From NCBI GenBank assembly GCA_964368445.1, contig CAYJAY010000001.1:124001-188000 (forward strand): a stretch of DNA of 64,000 nucleotides, written 5' to 3'. Positions 51,713 through 60,200 of this stretch are shown here, piece after piece. Below the pieces are notes generated by a model. The model was not told the origin of the DNA and did not search any database. It saw only the letters and a program-made list of their open reading frames with translations. Made by a program: the position numbers and the translations under genes. Numbering within the stretch: position 1 is the first letter of the stretch; each line of letters opens with the position of its first letter. The stretch comes from CAYJAY01 sp964368445. Lineage in GTDB: Bacteria > Bacillota > Clostridia > Oscillospirales > Ruminococcaceae.

Positions 51713-52508
51713 TGTGATATCCTCTAGAGTCATTTAAAAGTTTGTTATAGATTTTAAAATCGTTGTCTGTGAAAACATTGAAAACTACCTTTAAATTGGT
51801 GTGGTTGTTTTGTAAAAAATTAGACACTGTGTTAACTGCAATTTCCGCCGCTTGTTGTGCCGGAAAACAAAAAACACCTGTCGAGATGCAACAAAAAGCT
51901 ACCGACTTTATGTTGTTTTCCACTGCGAGTTTCAAACAAGAGTTATAGCAAGACGCTAACAGATTTCTATCTCTATTTGTGAGCTTACCGGAAATAATCG
52001 GACCTACAGTGTGTAACACATATTTACTTGGCAGATTAAATGCCGGCGTTATCTTTGCTTTCCCCGTTTGTTCCTCGTGACCTTGGGTTTTCATTATCTC
52101 GTTGCAAGCTAACCTTAATTGAACGCCCGAAAGAGTATGGATAATGTTGTCGATACAATTGTGGAGAGGGGAGAAACACCCGAGAAGCGCCGAGTTTGCG
52201 GCATTAACTACCGCGTCTATTTTAAGCGTTGTTATGTCGCCTTGCCAAACAAAAAGATTTTCGTTTAAACTAGTTGGACAAAGTGTCTCGCTATCAATCG
52301 TTCCGCGCGCTTCAATTTCCGATTTTAAATAGGCGTCTTGAACTTCTAAAAATTCAGCACTTATCGGCTCGGGAGGTCGCACATTAAACAAAGATCGAAG
52401 CAAATTTTTTTGCTCATCTTGGTTTGTCGGTATTTCTATTTTGTTGTATTTTGGGTTTTCTCCCAGTAGAAACTTTATTAAATAAAGTCTTTGCTGTTCT
52501 CTTGTCAT
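51705..52508 (-). CDS. Zinc-type macrodomain protein, ADP-ribosylhydrolase
   Basis: A 267-residue protein with an N-terminal helical extension (about 1-80) and a macrodomain (about 85-255). Family blocks are LFVWQGDITTLKIDAVVNAAN, GCFSPLHNCIDNIIHTLSG (holding the likely zinc ligands of this subclass), GKAKITPAFNLPSKYVLHTVGP and the loop CISTGVFCFPAQQAAEIA. Such proteins remove ADP-ribose that the adjacent SirTM adds, so the two form a write/erase pair. The ATG lies at the end of a short gap (12 bp) after the flavin/ferredoxin gene. Confidence 0.9.
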   Translation of the reverse strand: MTREQQRLYLIKFLLGENPKYNKIEIPTNQDEQKNLLRSLFNVRPPEPISAEFLEVQDAYLKSEIEARGTIDSETLCPTSLNENLFVWQGDITTLKIDAVVNAANSALLGCFSPLHNCIDNIIHTLSGVQLRLACNEIMKTQGHEEQTGKAKITPAFNLPSKYVLHTVGPIISGKLTNRDRNLLASCYNSCLKLAVENNIKSVAFCCISTGVFCFPAQQAAEIAVNTVSNFLQNNHTNLKVVFNVFTDNDFKIYNKLLNDSRGYHNA

Positions 52509-52520
52509 TATGTGCGTTTC

Positions 52521-53189
52521 CTATTTCATATGAGTTATAGCGTCCACGGGGCAGTTTATCAAACAATCCCCACATTCGTCACATCTGTTTATGTCGACCG
52601 AATATTGTTCGCCCTTTTGATTTATGGCAAGGAAAGAACATTTTTGCTTACATACGCCACAAGAGATGCATTTATCTTGATCTATCTTTAAACCTTTATA
52701 TTTTTCTGTTGCTCCACCGAAAGAAAAATATATCCTTTCGAGCTTGTTGTCCCTTGTCTTTTTTTCAAAGTCATAATCAAATATATCGCCATAGCCCGAT
52801 GTTATGCAGATTACAACCATTGCTTTATATATTTCGTGGTCTTTTATGCAAAAGTCGAATACGGGATTGTTTTTTGCTTTAAGCTCGTCGATTGAGATTT
52901 CTTTAACAGCGCCCGTCATTCTAATTGCATAGCCACCGTCAAAGACAGGGAAACCGTTTTGGTCGTGCTCCACTTTTGAACTTGCCGAAAGACCACACAC
53001 CGAAACATGTCCGTTATTAATTAAATCTTTGTAAAAATCCTTTGTGTACATCGTCATAAAATAGATTCCGTCGTCGTCGTAGCCGCGAAGATGGGCGATT
53101 CGAGTTTCGGGCAAACCTTGTTTTGTTACCGTTGCAAACGTTAAACATCCGACGTTGTCAAACTTTTCGAAGATCTCTTTATTAGTCAT
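52521..53189 (-). CDS. Pyridoxamine 5'-phosphate oxidase-fold flavoprotein fused to a ferredoxin
   Basis: A 222-residue redox protein. The N-terminal split-barrel (about 1-145, with CLTFATVTKQGLPETRIAHL) should bind FMN, F420 or haem; the C-terminal part has two 4Fe-4S motifs, CISCGVCKQKC and CDECGDCLINCPVDA. It probably moves electrons between a ferredoxin and a small substrate. The frame is open to 53513, but the ATG at 53189 with AAAGGAAAC upstream is the family start; the 108 extra residues are promoter DNA of the divergent hxlR. It may be cotranscribed with the macrodomain and sirtuin. Confidence 0.88.
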   Translation of the reverse strand: MTNKEIFEKFDNVGCLTFATVTKQGLPETRIAHLRGYDDDGIYFMTMYTKDFYKDLINNGHVSVCGLSASSKVEHDQNGFPVFDGGYAIRMTGAVKEISIDELKAKNNPVFDFCIKDHEIYKAMVVICITSGYGDIFDYDFEKKTRDNKLERIYFSFGGATEKYKGLKIDQDKCISCGVCKQKCSFLAINQKGEQYSVDINRCDECGDCLINCPVDAITHMK

Positions 53190-53385
53190 TTTTTTGTTTC
53201 CTTTACAATTATATTTAAAGGGAGTGGATAAATAGAGCCCGGTAAGAAGCGCTTTGCATATAACCTCTCGATAGGCGGGGGAGATATACAAAAACCAAAT
53301 CACCGCAATTGTCCACACCTTATTTGAATGTTGACTTGACAAAATGATTGTTAATAATATAATAGGGTTATAAATACATTTTGTA

Positions 53386-53427
53386 AAGTAAGCACTTATT
53401 TGTAGTATAGTTTCCGTTTGGAAACTA
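53386..53427. promoter_or_regulatory. Palindromes in the divergent hxlR control region
   Basis: A perfect palindrome, TAGTTTCC-gttt-GGAAACTA (53408-53427), and a smaller one, AAGT-aagc-ACTT (53386-53397), lie in the 278-bp gap between the flavin/ferredoxin gene and the HxlR regulator. They are good candidates for the regulator's binding sites. Confidence 0.5.
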
Positions 53428-53467
53428 ACAGTAATAGCTGCTTGAATTTGATTGGAGAACGTAAATA

Positions 53468-53794
53468 ATGGTAGAAATATTGCCGGCTTGCCCTGTAGAA
53501 ACGACGTTAACACTTATAAGCGACAAATGGAAGATATTAATAATCAGAGATCTTCAAGACGGGACAAAGCGTTTCGGTGAACTTAAAAGGTCGGTTAATG
53601 GCATATCGCAAAAAGTGTTGACCGCAAACCTTAGACATATGGAAAGCAACGGGCTTGTTAGCCGCAAGGTATACGCCGAAGTGCCCCCAAAGGTTGAGTA
53701 TTCGTTGACAGAACTTGGCGCTAGCTTGGAGCCAGTTATATCGGCTATGGCGGCGTGGGGGACAGACTATAAAAACAAGCGTGCAAAGCTCTAA
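53468..53794 (+). CDS. HxlR-family transcriptional regulator
   Basis: A 108-residue winged-helix protein. The conserved Cys near the N-terminus (LPACPVETTL), ISDKWKILIIRDL, and KRFGELKRSVNGISQKVLTANLR recognition helix region are typical of the HxlR/DUF24 family, whose members often sense electrophiles or redox state through that Cys. GGAGAACGTAATA precedes the ATG. It is divergent from the flavin/ferredoxin gene, its most likely target, with palindromes between them. Confidence 0.93.
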   Translation: MVEILPACPVETTLTLISDKWKILIIRDLQDGTKRFGELKRSVNGISQKVLTANLRHMESNGLVSRKVYAEVPPKVEYSLTELGASLEPVISAMAAWGTDYKNKRAKL

Positions 53795-53938
53795 CAAAAT
53801 GGTGCAAAGCTCTAACAAATTTGTTAGAGCTTTAAAAAGTTATCATTTAACGTATACTCTTTAGAACATAAATCGACAGAAAAAAATAACGGGGTTGTGA
53901 CGAAACGGAATAACATTTGTTAAATTGACCAATAAATT

Positions 53939-54023
53939 TAGGGGCGGTCCTGCGTGAGAGCCCGAAACCTTGGATTTACCATTGATTTCGGGCGAACACA
54001 TAGGTTCGCCCCTACCGTTTTTT
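53939..54023. terminator. Structured repeat, terminator-like, after hxlR
   Basis: An outer stem TAGGGGCG (53939-53946) pairs with CGCCCCTA (54007-54014), an inner stem GCCCGAAA pairs with TTTCGGGC (about 53970-53993), and TTTTTT ends at 54023. No open frame is present in the 300 bp between hxlR and the HD-GYP gene. It looks like a folded intergenic repeat that also acts as a terminator for hxlR. Confidence 0.65.
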
Positions 54024-54094
54024 GTGCATTATGACAATTTTGTCACTGCGCCGTATTTTGTTTTTTTATTGCCTGTTTAACGACACGTTTTTAT

Positions 54095-56056
54095 CTATTC
54101 GTCGCTTACCATGGCGGGCGGTGTTACGGCGTTTGAAAGATCATCGTTTGAAAAACATGAATAGTACACTTCGTAACGGAAGTTGTCCAAAAGATCTTGA
54201 ATTGAATCGAAGAGCTTTTGATCCTCGAAGATAAGCTTGGTAACAAACGGACAATATCTTGTGCCAATCTGCGACAACATATCCTCTCGTAGATGCTCAA
54301 GGGTTTTTTCGCTGGCATAGCTTCTTCCTATGTTGTCGGTTGCGGCGTCTATCGTGTCTGCTATTGATATTATATCTATAATGGTTTTAATCGGAGAGGA
54401 AACGTTGTCAAAGTTTGCGGGATAACCAAATTTTCCGTTGAAGCTTTTGTGGTGACCTAGAGCTACGTCCGAAATAAACGAAACAAGCTCGCTGCTGTCA
54501 AGCTTATGAATAAACGTTATGTCTTTGATGGTTTTATATTTTATCGCATCGACATCGAGCGAAGATTTGTCTCGAATGAATCCGACCGATTTAGAGGAAT
54601 GTTGCTTTATCATCTCGAATTCTTTGTCATTAAGCTTTCGCACATAAAAAGAAATCATGTGGGAATAAACTATTTTTCCGATGTCGTGCAACAAGCCCGA
54701 ATACCAAACCAACGTTAAAAGGTTGTTAAGCTCGCTTTCAAGCTGTTGATTGTTGTTTATGTTTGGAAGACCAAACAGCTTTTCGGGGTAGTGATTTGCA
54801 AGATACACAACTATTGTGAAAGCTATTTTGGAAACCATGACGGAATGGGCGAAGGTTGGCGGGTGTCGATAGACCGTTAAAGACAATAAAAGTTTAAGAT
54901 ATTCTATTTGGTCAAACATTCCATGGCTTCCAACTGCAAAGTTGGACAAAAGTGTGGTGACGTATGACCTTGACACCGTTTCCGGGATATTTTTCACATA
55001 GTCGAAAACTTCGCTTTCAACCTCTTTAGTTAGCTTGGTTTTAAACTCTTCGGAAAAAGTTTCAGGGTCGACATAACTCATATAGTAAAGAAACAGCGCA
55101 GAACATTGAAGCTTTTTATACAGGTCGTCATAGCTATAGTCGCCCTCGGCGTCATGATAGCTGCGATACAAGAACTCCACAACATCGGTTATAGTTGCAA
55201 GCCCGTTATAGTATTTTGCGACTATCAAATAATATATTCGTTTAATCTTGGTGGTTGTGTGGTCGTTTGTTTGAAGTTTGCTTTTGGCGGTATAGTTTTC
55301 ATAGCTTTCCTTTGCCGCCATCAAAAGACGTTTTATATACTCCTTTTTAACGGCTTCTGTTCTGCTGTATGACCTTAAAGCACTGATAGTTGTGGAGCAG
55401 ATGTTTTCGTTAAGGTTTTGGAAAAAAGCCTCCCAAGCGAAATCGGGGTCGTGCTTCATTGCGACATTTTCCCAAAAATTCTTTGCCCTGTCATATCGTC
55501 TGAAGATTTCATCAAGATCTAAATCTGCGACGCTTATGTAGGCGTTTCCATATGCCCTGGCTATTAAGTTGCGCGTTTCCCTGTCAAATTCGTGGTATCT
55601 GTCGCTGAAAGCAATTACTTTGTCATAACATTTTGACATGTCGGCTTTAAAAAGCGTGCCTTCAAGATAAAAAAGGGCTAACCCTTTAAAAAACATGTTT
55701 TTAATGTACATCGCTTCGTTGCCGTTTGCTTTCGCATATTTTGTCAAGGCATCTCGTATATCATAGCTTAAGCCGGTGTCTATGCTTTGTTTATATCCCG
55801 AAAGTTTTTCGGCAAACTCTTGAAATTCAATTGCCTGTTCAAAAGTGACTGCTTCGGGATCTTTTAAAAACGGGGTTATATGTTGGTCGATTAAATCGTT
55901 AGTTTGTTTTATGACATGACGAATTTCAACACCGCGCTGTTCTAAAACTTCCCTTACATTTTCCCGAGTAATACCGTTTTTGTCGGAAAACTGTTTAGAA
56001 GCTAGTTCGGTAAATTTAAGTTCGTATTCAATTATCTTTTCAAATACTTCTCTCAT
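54095..56056 (-). CDS. HD-GYP-like phosphodiesterase domain protein with helical N-terminal domain
   Basis: A 653-residue cytoplasmic protein. The first 390 residues are all-helical with no recognised domain, probably TPR-like or coiled-coil. From about residue 400 comes an HD domain: LLHDIGKIVYSH (metal-binding HD), QHSSKS, LGHHKSFNGKFGYP (the GYP signature, with the first half altered from the usual HHEKWDG) and IADTIDAAT. HD-GYP proteins split cyclic di-GMP; the changed HHK motif makes activity less certain. A membrane diguanylate cyclase lies in the same window (34585-35934). The start is not well supported: AAGGACT is far upstream. Confidence 0.8.
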   Translation of the reverse strand: MREVFEKIIEYELKFTELASKQFSDKNGITRENVREVLEQRGVEIRHVIKQTNDLIDQHITPFLKDPEAVTFEQAIEFQEFAEKLSGYKQSIDTGLSYDIRDALTKYAKANGNEAMYIKNMFFKGLALFYLEGTLFKADMSKCYDKVIAFSDRYHEFDRETRNLIARAYGNAYISVADLDLDEIFRRYDRAKNFWENVAMKHDPDFAWEAFFQNLNENICSTTISALRSYSRTEAVKKEYIKRLLMAAKESYENYTAKSKLQTNDHTTTKIKRIYYLIVAKYYNGLATITDVVEFLYRSYHDAEGDYSYDDLYKKLQCSALFLYYMSYVDPETFSEEFKTKLTKEVESEVFDYVKNIPETVSRSYVTTLLSNFAVGSHGMFDQIEYLKLLLSLTVYRHPPTFAHSVMVSKIAFTIVVYLANHYPEKLFGLPNINNNQQLESELNNLLTLVWYSGLLHDIGKIVYSHMISFYVRKLNDKEFEMIKQHSSKSVGFIRDKSSLDVDAIKYKTIKDITFIHKLDSSELVSFISDVALGHHKSFNGKFGYPANFDNVSSPIKTIIDIISIADTIDAATDNIGRSYASEKTLEHLREDMLSQIGTRYCPFVTKLIFEDQKLFDSIQDLLDNFRYEVYYSCFSNDDLSNAVTPPAMVSDE

Positions 56057-56163
56057 AAATAACGTCGTTTAAATAGTCCTTATAGTTTTAAAATAGCTTA
56101 AATATTATACATTAAGCGTCGTGAATATGCAATTTCAAAATTGAAACCAACAGGTTACTTTTT

Positions 56164-57852
56164 CTAATTAGTAGCTTGTTGGCTGTCAAGCCATTGTTTT
56201 ATACGCGACACGATCGAACCTGTAACCCCTTCCTCAAACGGCGAATCAAATTCTAATACAGAAAGTAAGCTCAAAAAGGTTTTTGAGCTAATACACTCTA
56301 ACATTCGCATATAGAGATTAACTGCGTCATCTATATTTTGTAAAGATTTCGTAAAAAATTCAAACGCAACTACTTGCGCTAGGGCGTATTCAATGTAGTA
56401 AAACGGGGTTTTGAAGATGTGTGTTTGGCGTTGCCAACCACTTCCGCAGGAATAAAAAGGAATATCAGCCATATCGATGTCGGGGCGAAACCTCTTTTCA
56501 AGTTCCAACCATTTTTCGTCTCTTTGTTTTGGGGTCATGTTTGGGTTGAGATAGACCTGTTGTTGAAATTCGTCGACTAGACATGCGTATGCAATGAGCA
56601 AAATCCCGTCTTCGATATGCGCAATTTTATATCTGGCTGCTTGTTCTTCAAAGAAAAGGTGATACCACGGCGCGGTTAGATATTCCATTGTTATCGAGCA
56701 TATCTCGGACATATCAGCGGTTGGTTCTACGTGGTGTTTGTTGTTTTGCCGTGCGACGTATCGTGCGAGAGCATGTCCTATCTCGTGGGTAAAAACATGG
56801 ACGTCGGTTCCCGTTCCGTTGAAATTAGAGAAAATAAACGGATAGTTATAATTAATGAAATAGGAGCAAAATCCGCCGGGATATTTTCCTTTTCGAGGAT
56901 AAAGGTCAAACAGTTCGTTTTGGTGCATAAACTTTATAAACTCGTCTGTCTTGTCCGACAACTCACTATAGATTTTAAGCGAAGCTTTAACTATCTCGTC
57001 GCCCGAAATTTGTGGTTTTGGAGAACCCTCTTTAAACGCGAGCATCGTGTCGCATATAGTTATGTTTGAAATCCCAAGCCTGTCGCACCGCGTTTTGTAG
57101 ATATCTTTAACTATCGGAACAACATGTTGTTCGACTTGTTGTTTAAAAGAAGAAACGTGCGACACGTCGTAGCAATTGCGGCGTCTTCGCGCGTAGCCAA
57201 GCTCGGTATAATCGCGAAACCCAAGTTTTTTCGCTTGAGAAGTTCGGTTTTTAACTAGGCGGTCAAAGATATCGTCAAGCTTATCTTTGACTTCGAGAAA
57301 ACATTGGCTTTCGGCCAAAAACGCTTTTTCTCTAATATTTCGGTCGGGATCTTGTTTATGCTTTGCAAGCAACGCCAACGTGATTTTTTCTCCGTCCAAC
57401 TCGGCATAAAGGTTTGAAACAATTCCGTTATATTCATTGACAAGACGGTTTTCCTCCTGCATATCCTCGACGATATCAGGACTTGTGGTTTTTAAAAACA
57501 GTTGAATATTTAACAGTTGAATTTCGCCTATCTGTTCAAACAGGTATTCTTTATAGGGGTTTTCAATCATTAATTTATACAATCTGTTGAACTTTTCAAC
57601 ATAAATCGGGCTGTTTTTCGCAAAAGCAGCAACCTCGTTTTTATAAAACTCGTCGCTTGTGTCTATAAAATATCGAACCCTAGACAGTGAATTTGATGTA
57701 AAATAATCTTGTGAAAGACTGTCTATTTCAACATAAGCTTGATATTGTTGTTGAGCGGTTTTTGCTTTTTCAAATTTTTCAATAAGCTTTGTTGCTTTCA
57801 AAAAGAATTTATCAAAATCAAATGGTTTATATTCTAATTGAGAAAATTTCAT
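56164..57852 (-). CDS. M3-family oligoendopeptidase (PepF-like)
   Basis: A 562-residue cytoplasmic zinc peptidase that degrades short peptides. The zinc motif is VFTHEIGHALARYVA (HExxH near residue 352, with the third ligand Glu in the MSEICSITME region near 383). GFCSYFINYNYPFIFSNFNG precedes it, as in clostridial members. AAGGAAAGCGG lies before the ATG. It is the last gene of the opp operon, following the small membrane protein, and most likely digests the peptides imported by the transporter. Confidence 0.92.
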   Translation of the reverse strand: MKFSQLEYKPFDFDKFFLKATKLIEKFEKAKTAQQQYQAYVEIDSLSQDYFTSNSLSRVRYFIDTSDEFYKNEVAAFAKNSPIYVEKFNRLYKLMIENPYKEYLFEQIGEIQLLNIQLFLKTTSPDIVEDMQEENRLVNEYNGIVSNLYAELDGEKITLALLAKHKQDPDRNIREKAFLAESQCFLEVKDKLDDIFDRLVKNRTSQAKKLGFRDYTELGYARRRRNCYDVSHVSSFKQQVEQHVVPIVKDIYKTRCDRLGISNITICDTMLAFKEGSPKPQISGDEIVKASLKIYSELSDKTDEFIKFMHQNELFDLYPRKGKYPGGFCSYFINYNYPFIFSNFNGTGTDVHVFTHEIGHALARYVARQNNKHHVEPTADMSEICSITMEYLTAPWYHLFFEEQAARYKIAHIEDGILLIAYACLVDEFQQQVYLNPNMTPKQRDEKWLELEKRFRPDIDMADIPFYSCGSGWQRQTHIFKTPFYYIEYALAQVVAFEFFTKSLQNIDDAVNLYMRMLECISSKTFLSLLSVLEFDSPFEEGVTGSIVSRIKQWLDSQQATN

Positions 57853-57878
57853 GTTGAACCGCTTTCCTTTTAGTTGTG

Positions 57879-58073
57879 TTAAAATCGCAAACCAAACAAA
57901 AATGATATCGCTATGTAAATTGCCGATATAATGATAATTAATGGGCCAAAAGTCAACGCTGCCGCAATCAACATCGCGGTAAGGTCGCCTTTTTCAAGTT
58001 CAAGGTCGAATTCGGGCTGTTTTTTTTCGAGGTTTGATTGTTTAAAAAAGAATATTCCACCGTAACGTTTCAT
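57879..58073 (-). CDS. Small single-pass membrane protein in the opp operon
   Basis: A 64-residue protein. About 30 hydrophilic, acidic residues (KKQPEFDLELEKGDL) are followed by one long helix (AMLIAAALTFGPLIIIISAIYIAISFLFG). AAGGAGGACGG lies just before the ATG, and the start comes one base after the oppF stop, so translation is coupled. I know no family. Its position between the transporter ATPase and the peptidase suggests an accessory role, such as docking one to the other at the membrane, but this is inference. Confidence 0.65.
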   Translation of the reverse strand: MKRYGGIFFFKQSNLEKKQPEFDLELEKGDLTAMLIAAALTFGPLIIIISAIYIAISFLFGLRF

Positions 58074-58074
58074 G

Positions 58075-59079
58075 CTATCCGTCCTCCTTTGTGGTTTTTA
58101 TGAGGGGATAGTGGCACGCTATGAAATGGCCGCTTGTATGTTCTCGCCATTTTGGCGCTTCGGTCTTGCAACGACTTGTGGCATATTGACACCGCGGATG
58201 AAACGCGCAGCCGCTCGGCAGGTCGACAGGGCTTGGAACGTCGCCCCATTCGGACACAATGCGGTTTGTCTTTTGTTCAATCGAGGGAATAGAGTTTAAA
58301 AGAATGTTTGTATACGGGTGTTGCGGGGATGAAAATAACGTCTTTGTGTCACACAGTTCGACAATCTTTCCAAGATACATAACCCCTATTCGGTCGGATA
58401 GAAACCTAACGGTCGAAAGGTCGTGTGAGATAAAAAGATAGGTTAGGTTTTCTTTTTCTTTCAAATCGAGCAACAGATTAATTATGCCCGATCTAATCGA
58501 CACATCAAGCGTCGAAAGGGGTTCGTCGCACACCAAAAACTTTGGCTTAAGCGCTAGCGCCCTCGCTATTCCTATGCGCTGACGTTGTCCGCCCGAAAAT
58601 TGGTGGGGATAGCGGTTGACCATCTGTCTTTGAAGTCCACACTTTTCCATAATGTCGAGGGTGTATTCTAAAAGTTTTTTGTCGTTTTTTTTGTATATCT
58701 TGTGTTCAATTAAAGCTTCTGAAATCAACTTCGCTACGGTGAAACGTGGGTTAAGCGAGGAATATGGATCTTGGAAAACAATTTGGAGTTGTTTTCTTAA
58801 AAGGCGCATATCTTTTTTTGAAACACCGTTTAAGAGTTTGTCTTGATAAAAGACGTTTCCCGACGTTTGGTTGTATAGTTGCAGAATTATTCGACCAAGC
58901 GTTGTTTTGCCACAACCCGATTCGCCTACAAGCCCAAACGTTTCGTTTTCATAGATATCAAAAGAAACGTCGTCAACGGCGGTTAGATACTTTTTCTTCG
59001 TTAAAAAACCGCCCTTTTCCTTAACGGGAAACTGCATTTTAATGTTTTGGAGTTTTATAAGGATTTTATCGTTAGACAT
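58075..59079 (-). CDS. oppF: Oligopeptide ABC transporter ATP-binding protein OppF
   Basis: One of two ATPases driving peptide uptake. The 334-residue protein has Walker A GESGCGKTTLGR, signature FSGGQRQRIGIARAL, Walker B LVCDEPLSTLD, and the C-terminal oligopeptide/dipeptide-ABC extension with four cysteines (SGCAFHPRCQYATSRC and a later ACHY), which binds an iron-sulphur cluster in relatives. GAGGAAAAAAC precedes the ATG, and the gene overlaps oppD by 8 bp. Confidence 0.94.
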   Translation of the reverse strand: MSNDKILIKLQNIKMQFPVKEKGGFLTKKKYLTAVDDVSFDIYENETFGLVGESGCGKTTLGRIILQLYNQTSGNVFYQDKLLNGVSKKDMRLLRKQLQIVFQDPYSSLNPRFTVAKLISEALIEHKIYKKNDKKLLEYTLDIMEKCGLQRQMVNRYPHQFSGGQRQRIGIARALALKPKFLVCDEPLSTLDVSIRSGIINLLLDLKEKENLTYLFISHDLSTVRFLSDRIGVMYLGKIVELCDTKTLFSSPQHPYTNILLNSIPSIEQKTNRIVSEWGDVPSPVDLPSGCAFHPRCQYATSRCKTEAPKWREHTSGHFIACHYPLIKTTKEDG

Positions 59080-60064
59080 GTTTTTTCCTCGTGTTGTGTG
59101 GATAGAAACATCTTATTTTGTGGTTGTCCGAAACGTCGACAAGATCGGGCTGTTGCGCTAGACATCGCTTGGTCGCATATTCGCAACGAGGGGCGAATTT
59201 GCAACCGTCCGGCAACGCAAGGGGGGAGGGAACGTTTCCTTCGATAACCTTAAGGCGTTTTGTATTGCTTTTGGCAAAAGACGGAATGCTTTCAAGAAGG
59301 GCTCTGGTATAGGGGTGTGAAAACTCACAATGGTCGGAAAATATATCCTCGACGGGACAAAGCTCGACAACGCTGCCGCAATACATAACCGCGACGTCGT
59401 CCGCCATTATCTTTATGACGCTAAGGTCGTGGGTTATAAAGATAACCGCCGTGTTGTTTTGTTGTTTAAGCTCGTTTATAAGCAGGAGTATTTGGGCTTG
59501 GATAGTTACGTCGAGCGCGGTGGTCGGCTCGTCCGCTATTAAAAGGCGCGGTTTACACGCAAGCGCGATAGCTATCATGACTCGCTGGCGCATACCCCCC
59601 GAAAGTTCGTGGGGATAGCGGCTTGACATGCTTTCGGGATTTGGAATTCTAACCGCTTTTAACAGTTCACAAGCTTTAAGTTTTGCTGTTTTTTTGTCTG
59701 TTTTTTGATGAAGCATCAGAACTTCGGTTATCTGACGTTCGACCGTGAACACAGGGTTTAACGCGGTCATAGGTTCTTGGAATATGACTGAAATGTCGTT
59801 GCCGCGAATTTTGCGTATCTCTTTGTCGCTGTAATTTGATATTATTTTTCCGTCAAACACTATCTCTCCGCCATGTATCTTTTGATTTTTCTCAAAAAGT
59901 TTAAGTATACTCATGGCGGTTTGGCTTTTTCCCGAACCCGATTCACCGATAATTCCGAGTGTTTTACAAGGTTTCACGCAAAGTGAAACTCCGTCAACCG
60001 CTTTGATAAGGCCTTTTGACGTGTCAAAATAGGTTTTAAGGTCTTTAATTTCAAGTAAGTTCAT
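59072..60064 (-). CDS. oppD: Oligopeptide ABC transporter ATP-binding protein OppD
   Basis: The partner ATPase, 330 residues. Walker A is GESGSGKSQTAMS, signature LSGGMRQRVMIAIAL, Walker B LLIADEPTTALDVT, and a C-terminal cysteine extension (DGCKFAPRCEYATKRC) ends the protein. MNLLEIKDLKTYF at 60064 with AAAGGAATGG upstream is the family start; the frame is open to 60109. It overlaps oppF by 8 bp and follows oppC after 136 bp. Confidence 0.94.
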   Translation of the reverse strand: MNLLEIKDLKTYFDTSKGLIKAVDGVSLCVKPCKTLGIIGESGSGKSQTAMSILKLFEKNQKIHGGEIVFDGKIISNYSDKEIRKIRGNDISVIFQEPMTALNPVFTVERQITEVLMLHQKTDKKTAKLKACELLKAVRIPNPESMSSRYPHELSGGMRQRVMIAIALACKPRLLIADEPTTALDVTIQAQILLLINELKQQNNTAVIFITHDLSVIKIMADDVAVMYCGSVVELCPVEDIFSDHCEFSHPYTRALLESIPSFAKSNTKRLKVIEGNVPSPLALPDGCKFAPRCEYATKRCLAQQPDLVDVSDNHKIRCFYPHNTRKKHV

Positions 60065-60200
60065 AACTATGCCATTCCTTTCTTGATGTTTTGGGCGGTT
60101 TTGCCACACCGTTTTTTTTCAAGTGGCAAAATTTTGGTTGACATATTGACCGAAAAGCACAAAACTCACGTTTAAAACTTTGTTTCAAACTGTTCTCCCG

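Noticed and set aside
53190..53513. Extension of the flavin/ferredoxin gene upstream (108 residues)
   Set aside because: It runs through the divergent promoter and into hxlR; the ATG at 53189 has a ribosome site and begins the conserved fold.
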